64,000 nucleotides of DNA, from the NCBI RefSeq assembly GCF_014397025.1, contig NZ_JACJUO010000001.1, positions 1,474,501 through 1,538,500 of the forward strand. Direction: 5' to 3'. Position numbers and translations under genes: made by a program. The notes under the pieces were generated by a model, which was not told the DNA's origin, did no database searches, and saw only the letters and a list, made by a program, of their open reading frames with translations. Of the stretch, positions 8,695 through 17,810 are shown piece by piece (positions within the stretch are counted from its first letter, which is position 1; each line of letters begins with the position of its first letter). The DNA comes from Ochrobactrum sp. Marseille-Q0166 (GTDB lineage Bacteria; Pseudomonadota; Alphaproteobacteria; Rhizobiales; Rhizobiaceae).

Positions 8695-10977
8695 ATGGTT
8701 AATATGAATACAGCGAATCTGATGACGGATAGGGATAAGGCGCAACGCTCGTCGCGAGGTGGTGAGGGGCGTAGGCTTCTTGCGTTGCCAGGTATTATTA
8801 CCGTTGTGTTGGCACTGGTTACAGCGTCAATTTCTTTTGCTATCCTCATCGGTATCACGCCCATTACGCCTGATCGCGCAGTCACACTTGCTCTGGTCAT
8901 TATAAATGTTGCGTTGATTATTTTTCTGATCCTGCTTATTTGCCGTGAGATTTTCCGCATCGTATCGGCTCGCCGATCAGGGAAGGCCGCCTCCAGGCTG
9001 CATGTCCGCATTGTTGCGCTGTTCTCGCTGATTGCGGCTGTTCCGGCAATCGTGGTGGCAATCGTCGCTTCCGTTACGCTCAATCTTGGTCTTGATCGCT
9101 GGTTTGATACCAATACGCGTGACATCGTTAGCTCGTCACAAAGTTTGACAACTGCCTATATTCGCGAAACAGCCCTCAATCTGCAAAGCACCTCTTTTTC
9201 AATGCTTCAGGAGTTGGATGCACAGCGGACACTTTACAGCCTCGATAGGGGCGGTTTCATTCGTTACATGACGCTGCAAGCTGGGGGTCGTGGCCTTCTT
9301 GGTGCATTTCTGGTTCGTGAGAATGGCAGCGTCATTGTCAAAAGTGAGACGGGCGTAGAGACGCGACTTCCACCACCGACAGAAGATGCATTGAAGACTG
9401 CTGTCGATGGAAAGCCGGTTATTATTCCCCCGGGCAACAGTAATTTTGTTGGCGCTGTCATCAAGATGCGCGAAATTCCTGATCTGTATCTTTATACGGT
9501 CCGCGCCGTGGACCAGCAGATATTGGATGCTATGCGGCTGATGGAAGCCAACACGGCACGCTATCAGGAAATGGACGCAAACCGGGTTCCGACGCAGATA
9601 GCTTTTGCTTTGCTCTATTTCGGCCTGACGCTGATTGTTCTGTTGTCCGCCATCTGGACTGGCATTGCTGTCGCTGATCGTCTTGTTCGTCCAATCCGTT
9701 TGCTGATTGGTGCCGCTGATGATGTGGCTGCGGGGAATCTCGATAGTTCTGTGCCTGTTCGCTCCTCAGATGGCGACGTTGGTGCGTTGTCTGGAACGTT
9801 CAACAACATGGTCGCGGAACTAAAAAGCCAGCGTAACGAACTTCTCTCCGCCAAAGATCAGATTGATGAGCGCCGACGTTTCTCGGAAGCCGTGCTTTCG
9901 GGCGTTACTGCCGGTGTTATCGGTATCGAGTCAGATGGTTCTATCTCTATCCTCAATCGGTCTGCCGAGCATATGTTCGGGGTCAGCTCGCAGGATGCAA
10001 TTGGCAGGAGTTTGAGCAGTATTGCACCGGAGATCGGTCAGGCTTTTGAAGTCGCACGCACGACGGGCCGCACTGTTCATCGTGAGCAGGTAAGTATGAC
10101 TCGTAGCGGTGTTGCCCGCACTTATAACGTGCAGGTGACTGTCGAGGATGCTGAATCCGATGATCATTCTTATGTCGTTACTGTTGATGACATTACTGAT
10201 CTCGTTCAGGCACAGCGCTCGTCTGCATGGGCGGATGTGGCGCGCCGTATTGCTCACGAGATCAAAAATCCGCTCACGCCGATCCAGCTTTCCGCTGAAC
10301 GCATTCGCCGTCGTTATGGCAAGGTGATTGTTGAAGACCGTGAAGTCTTTGATCAGTGTACTGAGACAATCATTCGTCAGGTTGGCGATATTGGTCGCAT
10401 GGTCGATGAATTTTCGTCTTTTGCGCGGATGCCAAAGCCTGAAATGAAAGACATGGATATGCGCGAAGCGTTGCGCGAAGCGTCATTCCTTATCGAAGTG
10501 AGCCGTCAGGATATAAAATTCACCCATGAATATGGTTCTGAAAAGCTGATAGGGTCTTTTGACAGCCGTCTTGTTGGTCAGGCGTTCGGTAACGTCATCA
10601 AGAATGCCAGCGAGGCAATTGATGCCGTTCCGAAGGAAGAGCGTGGCGATGGGCATATCCTCGTGCGCTCGGGCAAAGCAGACGGGCAACTCGTTGTTGA
10701 CATCATTGATAACGGCAAAGGTTTGCCGCGTGATGATCGACAGAAACTTCTCGAGCCTTACATGACCACGCGAGAAAAAGGCACAGGCCTCGGCCTCGCT
10801 ATCGTCCGCAAGATCGTTGAAGACCATGGCGGACATCTGGAATTGCATGATGCGCCAGCAGATTTCCATGGGGGACGCGGCGCAATGATACGTATGACTT
10901 TTCCCGAGGTTTCCGCCGGCTCATCTGGTGTGGAAGAGGGAAATTCCGGAAATCAGATAATTGGACAGGTGAACTGA
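8695..10977 (+). CDS. ntrY: membrane sensor kinase NtrY
   Basis: Transmembrane histidine kinase partnered with NtrX; implicated in nitrogen and redox control in alphaproteobacteria. It has an N-terminal membrane region of several helices, including paired hydrophobic spans near the start and one near the HAMP domain (AIWTGIAVADRLVRPIRLL), then HAMP, PAS, H-box [21 protein letters not shown]-box (NVIKNASEAID) and the G boxes (DNGKGLPRD, GTGLGLAI). ATG 8662 would add 11 residues but would place a 20-bp palindrome inside the coding start, so 8695 is preferred; 8704 is also possible. It ends 1 bp before ntrX. Confidence 0.95.
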   Translation: MVNMNTANLMTDRDKAQRSSRGGEGRRLLALPGIITVVLALVTASISFAILIGITPITPDRAVTLALVIINVALIIFLILLICREIFRIVSARRSGKAASRLHVRIVALFSLIAAVPAIVVAIVASVTLNLGLDRWFDTNTRDIVSSSQSLTTAYIRETALNLQSTSFSMLQELDAQRTLYSLDRGGFIRYMTLQAGGRGLLGAFLVRENGSVIVKSETGVETRLPPPTEDALKTAVDGKPVIIPPGNSNFVGAVIKMREIPDLYLYTVRAVDQQILDAMRLMEANTARYQEMDANRVPTQIAFALLYFGLTLIVLLSAIWTGIAVADRLVRPIRLLIGAADDVAAGNLDSSVPVRSSDGDVGALSGTFNNMVAELKSQRNELLSAKDQIDERRRFSEAVLSGVTAGVIGIESDGSISILNRSAEHMFGVSSQDAIGRSLSSIAPEIGQAFEVARTTGRTVHREQVSMTRSGVARTYNVQVTVEDAESDDHSYVVTVDDITDLVQAQRSSAWADVARRIAHEIKNPLTPIQLSAERIRRRYGKVIVEDREVFDQCTETIIRQVGDIGRMVDEFSSFARMPKPEMKDMDMREALREASFLIEVSRQDIKFTHEYGSEKLIGSFDSRLVGQAFGNVIKNASEAIDAVPKEERGDGHILVRSGKADGQLVVDIIDNGKGLPRDDRQKLLEPYMTTREKGTGLGLAIVRKIVEDHGGHLELHDAPADFHGGRGAMIRMTFPEVSAGSSGVEEGNSGNQIIGQVN

Positions 10978-10978
10978 T

Positions 10979-12340
10979 ATGGCAGCCGATATTCTTGTAG
11001 TTGATGACGAAGCGGATATTCGGGAACTCGTTGCAGGTATTCTCAGTGACGAAGGCTATGAAACCCGCACAGCTTTTGATGCCGATAGTGCGCTTGCGGC
11101 GATTGATGATCGTGTTCCACGGTTGGTGTTTCTTGATATCTGGTTGCAGGGCAGCCGTCTTGATGGTCTTGCACTGCTTGATGAAATCAAGAAACAGCAC
11201 CCGGATCTCCCTGTTGTGATGATTTCCGGTCATGGTAACATTGAGACGGCGGTATCGGCAATTCGACGCGGCGCCTATGATTTTATCGAAAAGCCTTTCA
11301 AGTCTGATCGTCTTATTCTGGTTGCAGAACGAGCGCTTGAAACCTCGAAGCTCAAACGCGAGGTTTCCAATCTGCGCAAGCGTGGTGGCAACAGTATGGA
11401 GTTGATTGGCGCATCACTCGCCATCAACCAGCTGCGCCAGACCATTGAGCGCGTTGCCCCAACCAACAGTCGTATTATGATCACCGGCCCTTCCGGCGCG
11501 GGCAAAGAGCTGGCCGCGCGTGCCATTCATGCGCAATCGACCCGTGCCAATGGCCCGTTCGTGACCGTTAATGCGGCAACCATCACTCCAGAGCGTATGG
11601 AGATCGAGCTTTTCGGTACAGAAATGGATGGTGGCGAACGCAAAGTTGGCGCACTTGAAGAAGCACACGGCGGTATTCTTTACCTTGACGAAGTTGCTGA
11701 TATGCCGCGGGAAACGCAAAACAAGATTTTGCGTGTGCTCGTCGATCAGCAGTTTGAGCGTGTTGGCGGAACCAAACGCGTAAAGGTTGATGTCCGCATT
11801 ATTTCATCGACGGCACAGAACCTTGAAGGCATGATTGCCGAAGGAACATTTCGTGAGGACCTATTTCATCGCCTTTCCGTAGTTCCGGTGCATGTGCCGG
11901 CCCTTGCAGCGCGTCGCGAAGATATTCCATCGCTGGTCGAATATTTTATGACGCAGATTGCCGAGCAGTCCGGTATCAAGCCGCGCAAGATCGGATCAGA
12001 TGCGATGGCCGTTTTACAATCCCACAGCTGGCCGGGCAATATTCGACAGTTGCGCAACAATGTTGAACGTCTGATGATTCTGGCCCGTGGCGATGATCCG
12101 GATGCTCCGGTGACAGCTGATCTGCTGCCAGCGGAAATTGGCGATACGTTGCCGCGGGCGCCGACTGAATCCGATCAGCACATCATGGCATTGCCCTTAC
12201 GTGAGGCGCGTGAGCGTTTCGAGAAGGAATATCTCATCGCGCAGATTAATCGCTTTGGTGGCAATATCTCGCGTACAGCTGAATTTGTTGGCATGGAACG
12301 CTCGGCATTGCATCGCAAGCTGAAGTCGCTCGGCGTTTAA
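10979..12340 (+). CDS. ntrX: response regulator NtrX
   Basis: A 453-residue NtrC-family response regulator: receiver domain with Asp53 (FLDIWLQG), AAA+ domain with Walker A GPSGAGKE and Walker B-like GGILYLDEVADM, and a Fis-type HTH at the C-terminus (GGNISRTAEFVGMERSALHRKL). The sigma-54 contact loop GAFTGA is not present: the corresponding stretch reads FGTEMDGGERKVGALEEA. It therefore probably cannot activate sigma-54 polymerase, which is known of alphaproteobacterial NtrX. It is paired with ntrY, from which 1 bp separates it. Confidence 0.96.
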   Translation: MAADILVVDDEADIRELVAGILSDEGYETRTAFDADSALAAIDDRVPRLVFLDIWLQGSRLDGLALLDEIKKQHPDLPVVMISGHGNIETAVSAIRRGAYDFIEKPFKSDRLILVAERALETSKLKREVSNLRKRGGNSMELIGASLAINQLRQTIERVAPTNSRIMITGPSGAGKELAARAIHAQSTRANGPFVTVNAATITPERMEIELFGTEMDGGERKVGALEEAHGGILYLDEVADMPRETQNKILRVLVDQQFERVGGTKRVKVDVRIISSTAQNLEGMIAEGTFREDLFHRLSVVPVHVPALAARREDIPSLVEYFMTQIAEQSGIKPRKIGSDAMAVLQSHSWPGNIRQLRNNVERLMILARGDDPDAPVTADLLPAEIGDTLPRAPTESDQHIMALPLREARERFEKEYLIAQINRFGGNISRTAEFVGMERSALHRKLKSLGV

Positions 12341-12361
12341 TATTCAAGTAGGCGGTTAGAT

Positions 12362-13738
12362 ATGCGTGTAATCGTGTGCGGAGCAGGGCAGGTCGGTTAC
12401 GGTATAGCCGAGCGGCTCGCTGCCGAGCAAAATGACGTTTCCGTCATTGATACGTCTGCTCGTCACATTGAGATTGTGCGCGATACGCTTGATGTTCGTG
12501 GATTTGTCGGCCATGGATCGCAACCGGATGTACTGGCTGCGGCTGGTGCAAACGAAGCTGATATGATTATTGCTGTGACGCTATCTGATGAAGTCAACAT
12601 GGTGGCTTGTCAGGTGGCGCACTCGGTTTTTAATGTTCCGACCAAAATCGCCCGTATTCGCGCCCAGTCTTATCTTAAGGCTGAATATCAGGACTTGTTC
12701 CTGCGTGAAAATCTGCCGATCGATGTCATTATCTCACCGGAATTGGAAGTTGGTGAGGTTGTTCTTCGTCGTATTGCATTGCAGGGAGCAACGGATGTTT
12801 TGCGTTTTGCCGATGAAAAGATCATTGGCCTCGCAATCGAATGTCTGGATGAGTGTCCGGTCATCAATACGCCTTTGAAGCAGTTATCCGATCTTTTTCC
12901 TGACTTGGCGGCGACAGTGGTGGGTGTCGTGCGTAATGGCAGCCTGTTTATTCCGCGTTCGGGCGACCAACTCAACGCCGGTGATTTGGCTTATGTTGTG
13001 ACGACTCGTGAACAGGTTCGCAGAACGCTATCATTGTTCGGGCATGAGAAACCGGAAGCACATCGCATTGTCATCGCGGGCGGTGGTAATATTGGGCTTT
13101 ATGTCGCCAAAGCTATTGAAGAGCGTAAATGGCATACACGCATAAAAATGATTGAAAGCGAGCACGAGCGTGCTTTTGCCATTGCAGATCAGTTAAACCG
13201 GACCATGGTTCTGCACGGGAGTGCACTTGATCAGGCTTTGTTGCAGGAGGCCGATATTGAAGATGCCGATCTTTTTGTGGCACTGACCAATCAGGATCAG
13301 GTGAATATTCTCTCCAGCATCATGGCGAAGCGCTTGGGATGCAAGTCGAATATGGCTCTTATCAATACAACCGGCTATCAGGATTTCACTCACATGGTCG
13401 GTATTGATGCCTATATTGATCCAAAGGCTGTTACCGTATCGAAGATATTGCAGCATGTAAGGCGCGGACGAATTCGAGCTGTCTATAGTATCTATCGCGA
13501 CATGGCTGAAATCATTGAGGCGGAAGCGCTTGAGACGTCATCGCTTGTAGGAGCACCGCTTCGGGATCTCGATCTGCCGGAAGGCCTTCGAATTGGTGCG
13601 ATCTATCGTGACGGCCAGGTTATCCAGCCGAATGGCGACGTCCGCATAAAGCCGAAAGATCGTGTTGTGATTTTCGCGACTGCTGATGCTATCAAGTATG
13701 TGGAGCAAATGTTCCGCGTGAGCCTTGAATTCTTCTGA
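12362..13738 (+). CDS. trkA: Trk potassium uptake NAD-binding protein TrkA
   Basis: Peripheral regulatory subunit of the Trk potassium channel. The 458-residue protein carries two tandem RCK_N/RCK_C modules; the Rossmann motifs are VCGAGQVGYGIAERL near residue 4 and IAGGGNIGLYVAKAI near 237. The gene follows ntrX by 21 bp, the standard position for trkA in Rhizobiales, and no trkH/trkG is in the window, so its channel partner is encoded elsewhere. Confidence 0.96.
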   Translation: MRVIVCGAGQVGYGIAERLAAEQNDVSVIDTSARHIEIVRDTLDVRGFVGHGSQPDVLAAAGANEADMIIAVTLSDEVNMVACQVAHSVFNVPTKIARIRAQSYLKAEYQDLFLRENLPIDVIISPELEVGEVVLRRIALQGATDVLRFADEKIIGLAIECLDECPVINTPLKQLSDLFPDLAATVVGVVRNGSLFIPRSGDQLNAGDLAYVVTTREQVRRTLSLFGHEKPEAHRIVIAGGGNIGLYVAKAIEERKWHTRIKMIESEHERAFAIADQLNRTMVLHGSALDQALLQEADIEDADLFVALTNQDQVNILSSIMAKRLGCKSNMALINTTGYQDFTHMVGIDAYIDPKAVTVSKILQHVRRGRIRAVYSIYRDMAEIIEAEALETSSLVGAPLRDLDLPEGLRIGAIYRDGQVIQPNGDVRIKPKDRVVIFATADAIKYVEQMFRVSLEFF

Positions 13739-13782
13739 TTTAAGCTCCAATAAATGCCTAAATTTCTTGCCCGGTGGCTTTA

Positions 13783-14604
13783 ATGGATATCTGCACTTTC
13801 TGGTACGGGCCGCGATTGCGTGATGTCGATCGTATTTGTCTCGCGTCTATGGTGATGACTGGTCAGCATGTGAAGCTGTTTTCATATGCGCCTATTGAAA
13901 ATGTTCCCAACGGCGTCGAATTGCATGATGCTAGCACCATTTTGCCTGAACAAGTGTTTAAGCGGCTCGATCCTAGTTATCCAAATCTTCGCAGCCGTAC
14001 GACGATCGTTCAGTTCAGCGATATTTTCCGTATCATGCTGATGAAGCATCAGCAGGGTGTTTGGCTCGATACGGATGTCTATCTTCTCAAGCAGTTTCAT
14101 CCCGACCCATCAAAGCCATACCTGGCACGCGAGAATCACTTTCGCGTTGGTGTTTCCGCACTTTACCTGCCGCATGATCACCCGATTATTCGCGAATTTG
14201 AAGACTATGTGGCGGGTAACTATCCATTGCCGCGCTGGCTTGGACTGCGTCGTGGCAAGCTGCGGCCATTATACTATCGTCTGATTGGTAAGGAAGTCAC
14301 ACCGGCTGCGATCGGGATTACGATTTTCGGTAATGATGGTATATCAAGGCTGGCGCGCAAGTATGGCATTTTCAGAAGTGCTGCTCCTCAAGAGAACTTC
14401 TACTATTGGGTTGGCAAGGAGGCGACTCGGATTTACGATCCTGCTTATGGGTTAGAACCGACGAAACACCCTGATTTCATTGGCTTTCATATACACAAGA
14501 AGCACAAGGAAGTTGTCTCGATGCAGCCGGGCAGTTTCTATATGTGGGCGATTGATCGCGTGAAACCGATGATTGGTGAGCCGATTTCTACTGAGGTGAA
14601 ATAG
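13783..14604 (+). CDS. DXD-type glycosyltransferase
   Basis: A 273-residue protein with the sugar-binding DXD region GVWLDTDVYLLKQF (Gly_transf_sug/GT32-like), preceded by the SDIFRIMLMKH helix typical of this family. It probably transfers a nucleotide sugar to a surface polysaccharide or lipid; acceptor and product cannot be read from the sequence. A GTG nine bases upstream (13774) is an alternative start. It stands between trkA and hfq without other polysaccharide genes nearby. Confidence 0.8.
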   Translation: MDICTFWYGPRLRDVDRICLASMVMTGQHVKLFSYAPIENVPNGVELHDASTILPEQVFKRLDPSYPNLRSRTTIVQFSDIFRIMLMKHQQGVWLDTDVYLLKQFHPDPSKPYLARENHFRVGVSALYLPHDHPIIREFEDYVAGNYPLPRWLGLRRGKLRPLYYRLIGKEVTPAAIGITIFGNDGISRLARKYGIFRSAAPQENFYYWVGKEATRIYDPAYGLEPTKHPDFIGFHIHKKHKEVVSMQPGSFYMWAIDRVKPMIGEPISTEVK

Positions 14605-14681
14605 CGCTCATCTGTTGCAACCCCAGAAATAATTGCATATCGAGTTTTAAATTTGCTGGTTGCGCAAAGATTCCCATCCTG

Positions 14682-14696
14682 TTAACCGAAGCTTAA
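14682..14696. promoter_or_regulatory. CtrA-type site upstream of hfq
   Basis: TTAA-CCGAAGC-TTAA matches the full CtrA consensus TTAA-N7-TTAA exactly. It is about 140 bp upstream of the hfq ATG. CtrA is the cell-cycle master regulator in alphaproteobacteria. Only the match is seen; regulation is inference, and a single 8-base match can occur by chance. Confidence 0.45.
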
Positions 14697-14833
14697 GAGC
14701 GAAGCAGTTGTCTTTCCACAGCAATTGCCAGTAGCAACCGGTTTTGGTCGGCTCGGGAGCTTGATTTATATGTGTGCGCGTGTTCGTCTGGCATGAGCGA
14801 ACAAACTGCTGATCGATTAAAGGAATAAAAACA

Positions 14834-15070
14834 ATGGCTGAACGATCGCAAAATCTTCAAGACCTTTTTCTCAATTCTGTACGCAAGCAGAAAATTTCAC
14901 TGACCATTTTCCTTATCAATGGCGTGAAACTCACGGGTATCGTGACTTCGTTTGACAATTTCTGCGTATTGCTGCGTCGCGATGGTCATTCGCAGCTTGT
15001 TTACAAGCATGCAATTTCGACCATTATGCCGAGCCAGCCGGTACAGATGTTTGAGGGTGAGGAAGCCTGA
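14834..15070 (+). CDS. hfq: RNA chaperone Hfq
   Basis: Sm-like hexameric protein that pairs small RNAs with mRNAs. At 78 residues it has the short alphaproteobacterial form. The Sm1 motif ([21 protein letters not shown]) and Sm2 motif with YKHAISTI are intact, as are the N-terminal QNLQDLFLN residues of the poly-A face. A good ribosome site AAAGGAAT precedes the ATG. A strong terminator-like hairpin follows, although hflX comes next as usual. Confidence 0.98.
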
Positions 15071-15101
15071 CGCTTCTCAGTTTATAACTGACCAGTTTTA
15101 T

Positions 15102-15148
15102 ACTGGAGCGTGGTGATCTCTTGAAAAGTCACACCGCTCCAGTTTTTT
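15102..15148 (+). terminator. rho-independent terminator after hfq
   Basis: ACTGGAGCG (15102-15110) pairs perfectly with CGCTCCAGT (15135-15143), and the stem is followed by a six-T run. It lies 32 bp after the hfq stop and would limit read-through to hflX. Confidence 0.8.
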
Positions 15149-15279
15149 CGATTCAAATCCGCATCAGGCTTGGGCCTCTAGGATCATGATTTGATTAACC
15201 GGGGCGTCTTCTGTTTGAAACCGCAAGTGCGGAGACCTATCTGCTGGATAGTTCGTTCCGTATCCCGGAGTTAGTTTAT

Positions 15280-16698
15280 TTGTCTAAATACAAAGATAAG
15301 AATGTATCGCCTGCCGATGAAAATAAGGGGTTTGGTGTGTCTGAACCAGAACCCACCAGAGCGGCGGTAATCGTTCCGATTTTACCAGAACGACACAATA
15401 CAAGCACTGCGAGTGAAGAAGGCGAACGCCCCCAGTTTCAGCGCTCCAATGAAGCGCGGCTGGAGGAAGCCATTGGTCTCGCGCGTGCTATCGATCTGGA
15501 AATTGCCCATGCTGAAAACGTAATCGTCAGTCAGCCTCGGCCGGCAACGCTTTTGGGAACCGGCAAGGTTGAGGCGATTGCCGAAATCCTCGAAGAAAAA
15601 TCGATAGGCCTTGTTATCGTCGATCATGCGCTGACGCCTGTGCAACAGCGCAATCTTGAAAAAGAATGGAATGTCAAGGTCATTGACCGTACCGGCCTCA
15701 TTCTCGAGATTTTCGGTGAGAGAGCGCGCACCAAGGAAGGGGCGTTGCAGGTTGAACTTGCGCATCTCAATTATCAGAAGGGCCGCTTGGTTAGAAGCTG
15801 GACCCACCTTGAGCGTCAGCGCGGTGGCGGTGGCTTCCTTGGTGGTCCGGGTGAAACGCAAATCGAAGCCGACAGGCGTATGCTTCAAGACAAGATTTTG
15901 AAGATCAAGCGCGAGCTTGAAACGGTTGTGCGTACCCGTACACTGCACCGGCAGAAGCGACGCAAGGTGCCGCATCCGGTTGTTGCGCTCGTTGGCTATA
16001 CCAATGCGGGCAAATCCACGCTGTTCAACCGTATGACCGGCGCTGACGTGCTGGCCGAAGACATGCTGTTTGCCACGCTTGACCCGACATTGCGTCGTAT
16101 TCGTTTGCCGCACGGCGAGACGGTCATTCTCTCGGATACGGTGGGCTTTATTTCGAACCTTCCGCACCATCTGGTTGCTGCATTCCGTGCAACACTGGAA
16201 GAAGTGGTTGAAGCGGATCTGATTCTACATGTGCGCGACATTTCCGATCCCGACAATGCAGCACAGGCGGAAGATGTGGAAAGCATTCTGGCTGGTCTCG
16301 ACGTTGAGCCCCATGATCATAAGCGCGTGATCCAGATATGGAACAAGATCGACAATCTGGACGAAGCTGGCCGTGAAGCGGCTTTCCGCCTGGCTGCTGC
16401 AGGCAGCGAGGAGGGACGTCCGATCCCGCTTTCAGCCTGGACGGGCGAAGGCGTTGACAGGTTGCTATCGCTGATCGAGACCCGCATTGCAGGCGCACTT
16501 GGCATTGTTGATGTTGTACTTTTGCCGTCCGAGCTTCGTATCCTCGACTGGATTTATCTGCACGGCAGTGATGTGGAACGTGAAGATCTGGAAGATGGAT
16601 CTGTTCGTATTCAGGCTCGACTGACCGAAACGGCTCGCAAGATGCTTGATGAGAAACGCGGTATTAAGCCTGTCGTTCAGGATTCCGACGGGGATTGA
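15280..16698 (+). CDS. hflX: GTPase HflX
   Basis: Ribosome-associated GTPase that splits or rescues stalled ribosomes. It has the N-terminal HflX domain with the glycine-rich GGGGFLGGPGETQIE linker and a G domain with GYTNAGKST (G1), DTVGF (G3) and NKID (G4). The longest frame starts at TTG 15280, with GGAG upstream; GTG 15337, preceded by AAGGGG, is an equally plausible start and would shorten the protein by 19 residues. hfq-hflX order is conserved widely. Confidence 0.95.
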   Translation: MSKYKDKNVSPADENKGFGVSEPEPTRAAVIVPILPERHNTSTASEEGERPQFQRSNEARLEEAIGLARAIDLEIAHAENVIVSQPRPATLLGTGKVEAIAEILEEKSIGLVIVDHALTPVQQRNLEKEWNVKVIDRTGLILEIFGERARTKEGALQVELAHLNYQKGRLVRSWTHLERQRGGGGFLGGPGETQIEADRRMLQDKILKIKRELETVVRTRTLHRQKRRKVPHPVVALVGYTNAGKSTLFNRMTGADVLAEDMLFATLDPTLRRIRLPHGETVILSDTVGFISNLPHHLVAAFRATLEEVVEADLILHVRDISDPDNAAQAEDVESILAGLDVEPHDHKRVIQIWNKIDNLDEAGREAAFRLAAAGSEEGRPIPLSAWTGEGVDRLLSLIETRIAGALGIVDVVLLPSELRILDWIYLHGSDVEREDLEDGSVRIQARLTETARKMLDEKRGIKPVVQDSDGD

Positions 16699-16705
16699 TC
16701 GACAT

Positions 16706-16738
16706 CTTGCGGAACAGGGCTGCAAAGCCCTATGTATG
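16706..16738 (+). promoter_or_regulatory. candidate RpoH (sigma-32) promoter for clpP
   Basis: CTTG at 16706-16709 and CCTATGTATG at 16729-16738 match the alphaproteobacterial heat-shock promoter pattern CTTG / CYTATNTNNG, with a 19-bp spacer that is slightly longer than the usual 17-18. Transcription from here would begin near 16745 and supports the clpP start at 16786 rather than at the upstream in-frame ATG 16732. Confidence 0.5.
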
Positions 16739-16785
16739 GAACATCCATACGATTCATATTCGCCATAAATATGCAGAGGCCCATA

Positions 16786-17415
16786 ATGAGAGATCCCATT
16801 GAAACCGTCATGAACCTTGTGCCAATGGTGGTTGAGCAGACCAACCGTGGTGAGCGGGCCTATGATATCTTCTCGCGCTTGCTGAAAGAACGCATCATCT
16901 TCGTCAATGGTCCTGTCGAAGATGGCATGTCGATGTTGATCTGCGCGCAGTTGCTCTTCCTCGAGTCTGAAAACCCGAAGAAGGAGATCAACATGTACAT
17001 CAATTCGCCCGGTGGCGTAGTCACGTCCGGCATGGCGATTTATGACACGATGCAATTCATCAAGCCTCCTGTTTCCACGCTCTGCATGGGGCAGGCTGCT
17101 TCCATGGGCTCGCTGCTCCTCACTGCTGGTGCCACCGGCCAGCGTTATGCGTTGCCAAATGCCCGTATTATGGTTCATCAGCCTTCAGGCGGTTTCCAGG
17201 GGCAGGCGTCGGATATCGAGCGTCACGCGCAGGACATCATCAAGATGAAGCGTCGCCTGAACGAGATTTATGTCAAGCACACCGGTCGCGATTATGAGAC
17301 AATCGAACGGACGCTTGATCGCGATCATTTCATGACAGCGCAAGAAGCTCTTGAGTTTGGTTTGATCGACAAGGTCATCGAATCGCGTGAAGTGAGCGTT
17401 GAAGAAACCAAGTAA
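16786..17415 (+). CDS. clpP: ATP-dependent Clp protease proteolytic subunit
   Basis: Serine protease that forms the tetradecameric barrel used by ClpX and ClpA. With the start at 16786 it is 209 residues, and the catalytic triad is Ser106 (GQAASMGS), His131 (VHQPSGG) and Asp180. An ATG at 16732 in the same frame would add 18 residues that look like upstream sequence and would overlap the predicted promoter. It precedes clpX by 395 bp. Confidence 0.97.
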   Translation: MRDPIETVMNLVPMVVEQTNRGERAYDIFSRLLKERIIFVNGPVEDGMSMLICAQLLFLESENPKKEINMYINSPGGVVTSGMAIYDTMQFIKPPVSTLCMGQAASMGSLLLTAGATGQRYALPNARIMVHQPSGGFQGQASDIERHAQDIIKMKRRLNEIYVKHTGRDYETIERTLDRDHFMTAQEALEFGLIDKVIESREVSVEETK

Positions 17416-17422
17416 TTCGAGG

Positions 17423-17442
17423 AGGCAGTCGGTCTGCCTTTT
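17423..17442 (+). terminator. short terminator-like hairpin after clpP
   Basis: AGGCAG-TCGGT-CTGCCT followed by TTTT, 8 bp after the clpP stop. The stem is only six pairs, so termination may be partial. Confidence 0.55.
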
Positions 17443-17460
17443 CATATTTTAGTGCCTTTT

Positions 17461-17515
17461 GCCACAAAAGTGGCTTATTTCGTGGCCCTACGTAAAGGTT
17501 AACGCATTGCGTTAA
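17461..17515. promoter_or_regulatory. palindromes in the 395-bp clpP-clpX spacer
   Basis: The clpP-clpX gap (17416-17810) carries a small hairpin GCCAC-AAAA-GTGGC (17461-17474) and a perfect inverted repeat TTAACGC-ATT-GCGTTAA (17499-17515). The TTAA ends of the latter are nine bases apart, so it is not a standard CtrA site (seven). The remaining 295 bp before clpX show no recognisable gene; a clpX promoter is expected there. Confidence 0.4.
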
Positions 17516-17810
17516 GCATCTGTTTGGGTTCCAGGCGCTAAAATTGTTCAGATTATGCCGAATCTCAATGGCGAACGTGATTTTTCATTTGTTCCCTGAC
17601 TGAGGTTCTGCAAAAGTCACCGGAACAGGCTTCTTCGGTCGGGAAACCTGCGGTGACTGGAATCCAGAAGACTTTGAGCAGCGCGTAAAGGCTGCTGATG
17701 GAGCCTCAGGTAACGGTGTTTTGCTTCCTGAATGGGTCCAAACCGGAAGAAACGATTGAAATGGACACGGACGGCTGTGGTTCGTTTCGGTCAATTGAAA
17801 GGAAACTGCA

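Noticed and set aside
17499..17515. CtrA site in the clpP-clpX gap
   Set aside because: TTAA elements are nine rather than seven bases apart, so the consensus is not met.
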